A DNA stretch of 5,933 nucleotides, from positions 1-5,933 of the forward strand of contig URLF01000122.1 of assembly GCA_900548705.1 (NCBI GenBank), given 5' to 3'. Shown one piece after another: positions 1 to 5,185 of the stretch. Source of the stretch: an uncultured Porphyromonadaceae bacterium. Lineage in GTDB: Bacteria; Bacteroidota; Bacteroidia; Bacteroidales; Muribaculaceae. Each line of letters opens with the position of its first letter. The stretch's first letter is position 1. The notes below the pieces were generated by a model. The model saw nothing but the letters and a program-made list of their open reading frames with translations. It was not told where the DNA came from and ran no database searches. A program made the position numbers and the translations under genes.

Positions 1-393
1 AACAGCCGTTTCGGCCACGCTTGTCTGATTGATGAGGCAAAGGTTCAGAAAGCCGAGAAATATTTCGACGACCACGGAGCATTGTCTACCTTTATCGGTC
101 GACTGATTCCCGCCGTGCGCCAGCTGATATCAATCCCCGCCGGTCTGGCAAGGATGAATATCGGGGTGTTTGTAATCTTCACCGCCCTTGGGGCGGGTGT
201 GTGGAACTGTGTGCTTGCCGGTCTGGGCTACTGGCTCGGCAAGACCGTGCCTTACTCACAGCTCTTCGAGTCTGTCGAGAAATACAACCACTATTTCACC
301 ATCGGCGGTTTCTGCCTGTTGCTGCTTTGCCTCCTTTTCATCGCCTGGCAGGCAATGAAGGGGAAATCAAAGAAGACATCAGCCGGAAAATGA
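1..393 (+). CDS. DedA-family inner membrane protein, C-terminal part (5' end outside window)
   Basis: The frame is open from base 1 to the TGA at 391-393, giving the last 130 residues of a protein whose family is usually about 200 residues long. Residues 21-52 carry the DedA (SNARE-associated/VTT) signature: YFDDHGA, then FIGRLIPAVR, then SIPAGLARM. Arg34 and Arg40, six residues apart, match the paired arginines known to be essential in E. coli DedA proteins such as YqjA. Two hydrophobic segments follow, at about residues 54-80 and 99-118, and the protein ends in a short Lys-rich tail. Family members are polytopic membrane proteins implicated in undecaprenyl-phosphate or phospholipid translocation and membrane homeostasis; the exact substrate here cannot be read from sequence. 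A TTG at 82 lies inside the conserved motif and is not a start. It is followed by rpe after 50 bp. The acidic N-terminal residues of the family are outside the window. Confidence 0.9.
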   Translation, partial: NSRFGHACLIDEAKVQKAEKYFDDHGALSTFIGRLIPAVRQLISIPAGLARMNIGVFVIFTALGAGVWNCVLAGLGYWLGKTVPYSQLFESVEKYNHYFTIGGFCLLLLCLLFIAWQAMKGKSKKTSAGK

Positions 394-443
394 ATCCCTG
401 ACCCGATTCCCAATTCTTGAATCCCAATCAAACCTCGAATACA

Positions 444-1088
444 ATGCTTGTTTCCCCCTCGCTTCTGTCGGCCGACTTCGCCAATCTGGCGAAAGATATC
501 GAGATGATTAACCGCAGCGATGCCGATATGCTCCATCTCGACGTGATGGACGGCGTCTTTGTCCCCAACATATCTTTCGGCTTCCCGGTGATGGAAGCTG
601 TCAGGAAGATATGCGACAAGCCGCTCGATGTCCATCTGATGATTGTCGAGCCGGAGAAGTGGGTGAACCGGCTGCGCGACCTCGGGGCGGAGATTATGAA
701 TGTACACCAGGAGGCTTGCGTTCATCTTGACCGCACAATCCACGCCATCAAGGAGGCGGGGATGAAAGCTGCCGTCACCCTCAACCCATCGACTCCGGTG
801 TGTCTTCTTGAAGATGTCATCGCCGAGCTTGACATGGTGCTGCTGATGTCGGTAAATCCCGGTTTCGGCGGACAGAAATTCATCGCTAACGCAGTCGCCA
901 AGACCCGCCGCCTGCGCGAGATGATTGACCGCACAGGTTCGGGGGCACTTATCGAAATTGACGGCGGGGTCAACGCCTCCACCGGCAAGCTTCTCGCCGA
1001 GGCCGGAGCCGACATCCTTGTGGCGGGCAGCTACGTCTTCAACGCCGCTGATCCCCTTGAGGCCATCCGCTCCCTCAAACAGCTCTGA
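444..1088 (+). CDS. rpe: Ribulose-phosphate 3-epimerase
   Basis: The 214-residue product interconverts D-ribulose 5-phosphate and D-xylulose 5-phosphate in the cytosolic pentose phosphate pathway. It is a (beta/alpha)8 barrel of normal family length. Visible landmarks are PSLLSADF (5-12), HLDVMDGVFVPN (31-42), DVHLMI (62-67), VHQEA (87-91), MSVNPGFGGQKF (135-146), EIDGGVN (171-177) and a late VAGSYVF. The metal ligands are His31, Asp33, His64 and Asp173; Asp33 and Asp173 are also the acid/base pair. The glycine-rich strand ends (142-143, 174-175 and the GS of VAGSYVF) fit the phosphate site. I chose the ATG at 444 because the family begins a few residues before PSLLSADF; a TTG at 417 would add nine residues (MNPNQTSNT) that do not belong to the fold. 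No clear Shine-Dalgarno is present, as usual in Bacteroidota. It sits 50 bp after the DedA gene and 33 bp before the GNAT gene, with no promoter box seen in either gap. Confidence 0.96.
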   Translation: MLVSPSLLSADFANLAKDIEMINRSDADMLHLDVMDGVFVPNISFGFPVMEAVRKICDKPLDVHLMIVEPEKWVNRLRDLGAEIMNVHQEACVHLDRTIHAIKEAGMKAAVTLNPSTPVCLLEDVIAELDMVLLMSVNPGFGGQKFIANAVAKTRRLREMIDRTGSGALIEIDGGVNASTGKLLAEAGADILVAGSYVFNAADPLEAIRSLKQL

Positions 1089-1121
1089 ACCATCTCGTCA
1101 CGACAAACAACTCTTTCCGCC

Positions 1122-1622
1122 GTGATTGAGACCGATAGACTGATATTGCGCCATTGGCGGGAGGAGGATGCCCCCGCGCTTTACAAATACGCCTCAGACG
1201 GCCGTGTGAGCGAACTTGCCTTGTGGCCGCGCCACACCTCCGTCGAATTCAGCCTGGAGGTGTTGCGCAACTTCTTCATCCCCAACCGCGACACATTCGC
1301 GATGGTGCTGAAAGAAACCGGTGAACCGATAGGCTGCATCGGCCTTGTGCCTCCCGGTGACGAACACTATGAAATCAACCCATACGAACGGGAAATCGGC
1401 TATTGGATAGGGCATCCCTACTGGGGACACGGCCTGACGACCGAAGCGTTGCAAGCCTTCACCACCTACTGCTTCCACAAGCTGCATATCCCCTCCCTTC
1501 TGATAACCACCGACCTCCGCAACATCCCTTCCCAACGCGTCGCCCTGAAATGCGGCTTCTTCCCCCTCGCCGATTACACCTTTGACGCCATCCCCAGCAA
1601 AGCCTTCCGTCTCCTCCCCTGA
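1122..1622 (+). CDS. GNAT-family N-acetyltransferase (RimJ/RimL type)
   Basis: The 166-residue protein belongs to the GNAT fold that moves an acetyl group from acetyl-CoA to an amine. The N-terminal IETDRLILRHWREEDA (2-17) is the usual opening of the RimJ/RimL (Acetyltransf_3) branch. IGYWIGHPYWGHGLTTEA (residues 92-108 plus A109) contains the acetyl-CoA pyrophosphate loop (YWGHG) and the following helix. Asn134, Ser137 and the KCGF at 143-146 form the typical C-terminal motif of the branch (NxxS, then KxGF). The start is the GTG at 1122: it places Ile2-Glu3-Thr4 as in homologues, and no ATG lies between it and the in-frame rpe stop at 1086-1088. The substrate is unknown; members acetylate ribosomal protein N-termini, antibiotics or small amines, and nothing here selects among them. 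It is probably the last gene of the run with DedA and rpe, and ends 7 bp before a large palindrome. Confidence 0.9.
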   Translation: MIETDRLILRHWREEDAPALYKYASDGRVSELALWPRHTSVEFSLEVLRNFFIPNRDTFAMVLKETGEPIGCIGLVPPGDEHYEINPYEREIGYWIGHPYWGHGLTTEALQAFTTYCFHKLHIPSLLITTDLRNIPSQRVALKCGFFPLADYTFDAIPSKAFRLLP

Positions 1623-1700
1623 GCATCCCCGGGTCTCACGCAGATTTCGCAGATACGCAGATTTCCCGCAGATAAAGCAGATGAAAGGATAGGCCTGATT

Positions 1701-1761
1701 AAAAAAGGTCTCACAGATTACACAGAAGCCATCCGGAAGACAAGAATCCGGATGGCTTCTG
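1701..1761 (-). terminator. Possible intrinsic terminator or transcription-blocking hairpin inside the repeat
   Basis: The core stem 1723-1737 with 1747-1761 is 15 perfect pairs with a GC-rich centre and a 9-base loop. Read on the minus strand, the extended inner stem (to 1707) is directly followed by six T residues (complement of A1701-1706), the layout of a rho-independent terminator. On the + strand no T-run follows. No accepted gene on the minus strand needs a stop here, so this may be incidental to the repeat. For + strand transcripts, the full nested stem-loop would still separate the GNAT gene from the gene at 2011. Confidence 0.3.
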
Positions 1762-1786
1762 TGTAATCTGTGTAATCTGTGAGACC
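1707..1786. repeat. Inner inverted repeat with unequal arms
   Basis: The left arm 1707-1737 pairs with the right arm 1747-1786 around a 9-base loop (1738-1746). The right arm is longer by exactly one 9-bp unit: CTGTGTAAT occurs twice in tandem at 1759-1776, while the left arm holds one copy of the complement. Otherwise the arms match perfectly. Both ends carry GGTCTCAC or its complement (1707-1714 and 1779-1786), the same word that bounds the outer repeat. The difference of one unit is best explained by slippage or unit gain after the palindrome formed. Confidence 0.93.
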
Positions 1787-1946
1787 AATCCCTAATCTTC
1801 TGTAATCCTTATATCTGCTTTATCTGCGGGAAATCTGCGTATCTGCGGAATCTGCGTGAGACCCGTTGTCATCCATATGAGGATAAGTGGATAGCTCTGT
1901 TGGAATCTGCGCGGGAAATTGGCGGGGGGATGGGGATAAATCAGGC

Positions 1947-1967
1947 GGGAGATGGGGTGGGTTTGGG
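1947..1967 (+). other. Canonical G-quadruplex motif upstream of the promoter box
   Basis: Four G-runs of at least three occur at 1947-1949, 1954-1957, 1959-1961 and 1965-1967, separated by loops of 4, 1 and 3 bases. This satisfies the standard G3+N1-7 pattern. Two further G-runs lie just upstream (1924-1929 and 1932-1935). The motif is on the non-template strand, ends 10 bp before the TAnnTTTG box at 1977, and occupies the place where a -33 element would be expected. Folding has not been shown. Confidence 0.6.
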
Positions 1968-1976
1968 AATTTGTTG

Positions 1977-1984
1977 TAATTTTG
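1977..1984 (+). promoter_or_regulatory. Bacteroidota-type promoter -7 box (TAATTTTG)
   Basis: TAATTTTG is an exact match to the Bacteroidota consensus TAnnTTTG. Transcription would begin near 1990, giving a leader of about 20 bases before the ATG at 2011. No TTTG lies at the usual 19-21 bp upstream; the nearest (1962-1965) is only 11 bp away. The upstream half is therefore weak or replaced by the G-rich tract. The position of the box also argues against a translation start at 1900. Confidence 0.6.
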
Positions 1985-2010
1985 TGGAAACATTTCGAGT
2001 TCCCATTGGT

Positions 2011-4977
2011 ATGAATGAAGAGCCTTTGAGCCAGCTGTATCTGAGGGATACGGCGTTCCAGAATCTGATGCAGCGGCGCGTTTTCAATGTGCTGCTGGTG
2101 GCTTCCCCTTATGACGCGTTCATGATGGAGGAGGATGGGCGTGTGGAGGAACAGCTCTACAACGAGTATGTGGCCCTCAACTTGTCATCCCCTCCGCGTA
2201 TCACCCGTGTGTCCCATATAAGCGAGGCACTGGCGATGATGGCGCAGAAGAATTTCGACCTCGTGATAGCCATGCCCGGTATGGATATCAGCGAGACCTT
2301 CATCGGCGCGAAAGAGATAAAGCTGGTTTTCCCCTCGGTGCCAATCGTGGTGCTTACCCCCTTCTCCAAGGAGGTGTCGCGCAGGCTTGCGTCTGAGGAC
2401 TTCAGCGGAATCGATTATGTGTTCTCCTGGCTCGGGAACGTCGATCTCCTGCTGGCCATCATCAAACTCCTTGAAGACAAGATGAACGCCGAGAATGATG
2501 TGCTGGAGGTAGGTGTGCAGATGATTCTGATGGTCGAGGATTCTGTGAGGTTCTACTCCTCGATTCTTCCCCATCTTTACAAATTCCTGCTGAAACAGAG
2601 CCGGGAGTTCTCCACCGAAGCCCTCAACGAACATGAGAAGATGCTGCGTATGCGTGGCCGCCCCAAAGTGATGCTTGCCCGCGACTATGAGGAGGCCACC
2701 GAGCTTTACAAGAAATATTCCGACAAGATGCTCGGCATCATCACCGACGTGTCATTCATGCGCGGCGGCGAGAAGGACCGCAAGGCCGGCTTGCGGTTTG
2801 CCCGTCTTGTCAGGGACAACGACCCGTATCTTCCCATAATCGTCGAGTCGACCGAGACCGCCAACGCTCCGCTTGTCAAGGAGTTCAACGGCATCTTCCT
2901 CGACAAGAATTCCAAGAAGCTTCCGGTAGACCTCGGCAAGGAGATAATGCGCAACTTCGGATTCGGTGATTTCGTGATGCGCGACCCTGAGACCGGTGAG
3001 GAGATAATGCGCATCCGTTCGCTAAACGAGATGCAGAAAAGGATGTTCGAGATTCCAGACAACACCCTGCTCTGGCATGCCTGCCGCAACGACATCTCGC
3101 GCTGGCTCTATTCCCGCGCCATGTTCCCGATCGCCGACATCATCCGCCGCCACCGTTTCCGCAACATCGAGGAGGCCCAGGAAGTGAAGCAGCTTTTCTT
3201 CGACCTGATTGTGAAGTACAGGAAGATGAAAAACAGGGGAGTGGTGGCCGAGTTCCGCAAGGACCGTTTCGACTACTATTCCAATTTCGCCCGTATCGGC
3301 CAAGGGTCGCTTGGAGGAAAGGGACGCGGCCTGGCATTCATCGACTCGATTATCAAGAAACATCCTGAGTTCGACAACTTCAACGGGGTATCCATCTCGA
3401 TACCACGCACGGTGGTGTTGTGTACCGACATCTTCGATGAGTTCATGGCCGACAACGACCTCTATCCGATAGCGTTGTCAGACCTTTCCGACGAGGAGAT
3501 ACTTGCCCGTTTCCTTGAGGCCCGGCTCCCCGACCGGGTGCGTGACGACCTGCTGGCCCTGACCGAGGTTGTCGACAAGCCGCTGGCCATCCGTAGCTCG
3601 TCGCTCCTTGAAGACTCCCATTACCAGCCCTTCGCCGGTATATACTCCACCTATATGATTCCCCGGATTCCAGACCGGGAACATATGCGGAAGGTACTGA
3701 CCGATGCCATCAAGGGTGTCTACGCGTCGGTGTTCTATTCCGAGTCGAAGGCCTATATGTCGGCTACCTCCAATGTAATCGACCAAGAGAAGATGGCGGT
3801 GATAATCCAGGAGGTGGTGGGCACGGATCACGATGGTTTCTATTTCCCCTCATTCTCGGGTGTCGGCCGTTCGCTCAACTATTATCCCATAAATGACGAG
3901 CAGACCGAAGACGGCGTGGCCCAGGTGGCGGTCGGTCTCGGCAAATATATCGTTGACGGAGGGATGGCCCTGCGCTTCTCCCCCCGCCATCCCGGGAAGG
4001 TATTGCAGACTTCGACCCTCGACCTCGCGTTGCGCGATACCCAGCGTCAGCTCTACGCCCTCGACCTCAACAGTGTCCCCGAGGACTTCAAGGTTGACGA
4101 CGGCTTCAACATCACCAAAAAGAATGTGCAGGATTTCGCCCGTGTGGGGGAGACCCTCAAATATATGGTCTCGACATTCGACATCAATGACCAGATGCTG
4201 CGCGACTCCCATCTGGGACTTGGACGCAAGGTGGTGACCTTCGCCAACATACTCCGTGACAATGTTTTCCCCTTAGCCGAAGTTGTCGACACCATGCTCT
4301 CAACCGGTCAGGAGGCTATGCAGCGCCCGGTCGAGATTGAGTTTGCAGGAAACATCGGCCCTGACGGAAATCTGAAAGGACGCATCTACTGGCTACAGAT
4401 AAGACCCATCATCGATCGCAAGGAGGATGTGGATGAAGCGGTGCTGGCGCTCGACAATTCCCAGCTGATATTACGCAGCTCGACCGCCCTCGGCCACGGC
4501 ACGAACGATTCGGTAAGTTCCGTCATGTATGTCCGCCCCGAAAACTTCTCTTCATTCCGCAACCCCGACATCGCCCGGGAAATCTCGCGGCTCAACAAGG
4601 AGTTCATGGACGCGGGAGAGGGGTATGTGCTGATCGGCCCGGGACGCTGGGGTTCGTCGGACAACGCACTCGGCATCCCGGTCAAGTGGGCCGACATATC
4701 GGGCGCACGTCTGATTGTGGAATCCTCCCTGGCCAATTACAGGGTCGAGCCGTCGCAAGGCACACATTTCTTCCAGAACCTCACATCCTTCGGTGTGGGA
4801 TATTTCACCGTCAACCCCTTCTCGGGCGATGACTGGTATGATGTCGGGTATCTCGATTCCCTCCCGGCCACATACGAGTCAGACAATCTGCGCATCGTCA
4901 GGATGCCCTCCCCGCTTGTCATCGGCATCAATGGCCGGAAAGGCATAGGGGTGGTGGCGAAACCCGGTATGGTCTGA
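2011..4977 (+). CDS. Double receiver-like / PPDK_N-type ATP-grasp fusion protein, lacking swivel and PEP barrel domains
   Basis: The 988-residue protein has four visible parts. (1) Residues about 24-158 look like a degenerate receiver: FNVLLVASPYD at the first strand, FDLVIAMPGMD at the third without an Asp in the phosphoacceptor place, and VVLTPFSKE at the fourth. (2) Residues about 171-318 form a fuller receiver: MILMVEDS with Glu176-Asp177, Asp246 (GIITDV) as likely phosphoacceptor, Ser280/Thr281 and Lys299. (3) Residues about 428-800 are the ATP-grasp domain of PEP synthase/pyruvate phosphate dikinase: LGGKGRG with Lys437, LAIRSSSLLED with Arg528, AVIIQEVV (596-603), EIEF with Glu775/Glu777, and LQIRP with Gln796. 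(4) Residues 801-988 contain GPGRWGSSD (876-884) and PSQGTHFFQNL (914-924). The phosphohistidine motif (GGxTSHxAI type) and TIM barrel are not seen, so it should not be called PEP synthase. The ATG at 2011 was chosen because a promoter box lies at 1977 and the extra codons from TTG 1900 read as repeat and G-rich DNA. Likely cytosolic; acceptor unknown. Confidence 0.9.
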   Translation: MNEEPLSQLYLRDTAFQNLMQRRVFNVLLVASPYDAFMMEEDGRVEEQLYNEYVALNLSSPPRITRVSHISEALAMMAQKNFDLVIAMPGMDISETFIGAKEIKLVFPSVPIVVLTPFSKEVSRRLASEDFSGIDYVFSWLGNVDLLLAIIKLLEDKMNAENDVLEVGVQMILMVEDSVRFYSSILPHLYKFLLKQSREFSTEALNEHEKMLRMRGRPKVMLARDYEEATELYKKYSDKMLGIITDVSFMRGGEKDRKAGLRFARLVRDNDPYLPIIVESTETANAPLVKEFNGIFLDKNSKKLPVDLGKEIMRNFGFGDFVMRDPETGEEIMRIRSLNEMQKRMFEIPDNTLLWHACRNDISRWLYSRAMFPIADIIRRHRFRNIEEAQEVKQLFFDLIVKYRKMKNRGVVAEFRKDRFDYYSNFARIGQGSLGGKGRGLAFIDSIIKKHPEFDNFNGVSISIPRTVVLCTDIFDEFMADNDLYPIALSDLSDEEILARFLEARLPDRVRDDLLALTEVVDKPLAIRSSSLLEDSHYQPFAGIYSTYMIPRIPDREHMRKVLTDAIKGVYASVFYSESKAYMSATSNVIDQEKMAVIIQEVVGTDHDGFYFPSFSGVGRSLNYYPINDEQTEDGVAQVAVGLGKYIVDGGMALRFSPRHPGKVLQTSTLDLALRDTQRQLYALDLNSVPEDFKVDDGFNITKKNVQDFARVGETLKYMVSTFDINDQMLRDSHLGLGRKVVTFANILRDNVFPLAEVVDTMLSTGQEAMQRPVEIEFAGNIGPDGNLKGRIYWLQIRPIIDRKEDVDEAVLALDNSQLILRSSTALGHGTNDSVSSVMYVRPENFSSFRNPDIAREISRLNKEFMDAGEGYVLIGPGRWGSSDNALGIPVKWADISGARLIVESSLANYRVEPSQGTHFFQNLTSFGVGYFTVNPFSGDDWYDVGYLDSLPATYESDNLRIVRMPSPLVIGINGRKGIGVVAKPGMV

Positions 4978-5080
4978 CATCGGTTCCTGTCTGAAGGCAG
5001 TCGAAATCAGGTTGTCTGTTAATAAGATTGCCACTTTTGACGGCCCGAAAGCATGTTCATGAAAAATATCCTCAGGCGGC

Positions 5081-5111
5081 TCTGTTAAGTAGATTTATTT
5101 TCGTAACTTTG
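5081..5111 (+). promoter_or_regulatory. Bacteroidota-type promoter for the coiled-coil gene
   Basis: TAACTTTG at 5104-5111 matches TAnnTTTG exactly. TCTG at 5081-5084 lies 19 bp upstream and matches three of four bases of the -33 TTTG element. The predicted start is near 5117-5120, giving a leader of about 65-70 bases before the ATG at 5186. An independent promoter here suggests the coiled-coil gene need not depend on read-through from the ATP-grasp gene. Confidence 0.65.
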
Positions 5112-5128
5112 TCTGTTGATAGACAAGG
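5107..5128. repeat. Inverted repeat overlapping the -7 box and start region
   Basis: TTGTCT (5109-5114) and AGACAA (5121-5126) are perfect complements around a 6-base centre; with one G-T step the match extends to 5107/5128. It covers the last bases of the TAACTTTG box and the predicted transcription start, where an operator would block initiation. It is short, and could also form a small hairpin at the RNA 5' end. Confidence 0.45.
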
Positions 5129-5185
5129 GGGCGCGTACCGTGTCTGGCTGTTGTCTGTCTGCTTACACTTGCAAATATAGACAGA

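Larger units (their letters stand above)
1630..1865. repeat. Nested palindromic element, outer 61-bp inverted repeat
   Basis: The left arm 1630-1690 is complementary to the right arm 1805-1865 at 58 of 61 positions. The exceptions are 1647/1848 and 1683/1812, both G-T and so still pairable in RNA, and 1684/1811 (A-A). Each arm is a run of five GCAGAT units (or the complement) spaced 8 to 11 bp apart, ending outward in GGTCTCAC (1632-1639; complement at 1856-1863). The element fills most of the 388 bp between the GNAT and receiver/ATP-grasp genes and encodes nothing. The enclosed 114 bp hold a second inverted repeat with the same outer word. It could be a MITE-like or REP-like dispersed element, a strong two-way transcription barrier, or both; similar CAGATT/AATCTG repeats are, from memory, common between genes in Bacteroidota. 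Confidence 0.93.
4978..5185 (+). promoter_or_regulatory. Intergenic region with six TGTCTG hexamers
   Basis: This 208-bp gap holds no gene. The hexamer TGTCTG occurs on the + strand at 4988, 5013, 5110, 5141, 5152 and 5156, where about 0.05 would be expected by chance at equal base frequencies. The longer word TTGTCTGTT is exact at 5012-5020 and 5109-5117 and differs in the last base at 5151-5159. Two AGACA words (5121 and 5179) create inverted repeats with some copies. No convincing terminator (GC-rich stem plus T-run) for the upstream gene was found. The repeats could be regulator binding sites; the protein is unknown. Confidence 0.5.

Noticed and set aside
417..443. TTG start adding nine residues to rpe
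   Set aside because: The family starts just before PSLLSADF, which the ATG at 444 provides; the extra residues are unlike any epimerase N-terminus.
291..743. 150-codon open frame on the minus strand
   Set aside because: It is antisense to the DedA 3' end and rpe, both confidently identified, and crosses their gap with no recognisable protein features.
1630..1865. CRISPR-like array
   Set aside because: The units are 8-11 bp, arranged as palindromic arms without unique spacers of constant length, and no cas gene is present.
1962..1965. TTTG as the -33 element for the promoter at 1977
   Set aside because: The 11-bp spacing is far short of the usual 19-21 bp, and the word lies within the G-quadruplex motif.
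1900..2010. Upstream extension of the 988-residue protein from a TTG at 1900
   Set aside because: The extra 37 codons cover a repeat remnant, a G-rich tract and a TAnnTTTG promoter box, and their product is low-complexity with no domain. The ATG at 2011 is a better start.
2011..4977. Calling the large protein phosphoenolpyruvate synthase or pyruvate phosphate dikinase
   Set aside because: Only the ATP-binding domain is visible; the phosphohistidine motif and the PEP/pyruvate barrel are missing, so the full reaction is unsupported.
5030..5100. Intrinsic terminator after the ATP-grasp gene
   Set aside because: T-rich and A-rich runs exist, but no GC-rich stem of useful length precedes a T-run on the + strand.
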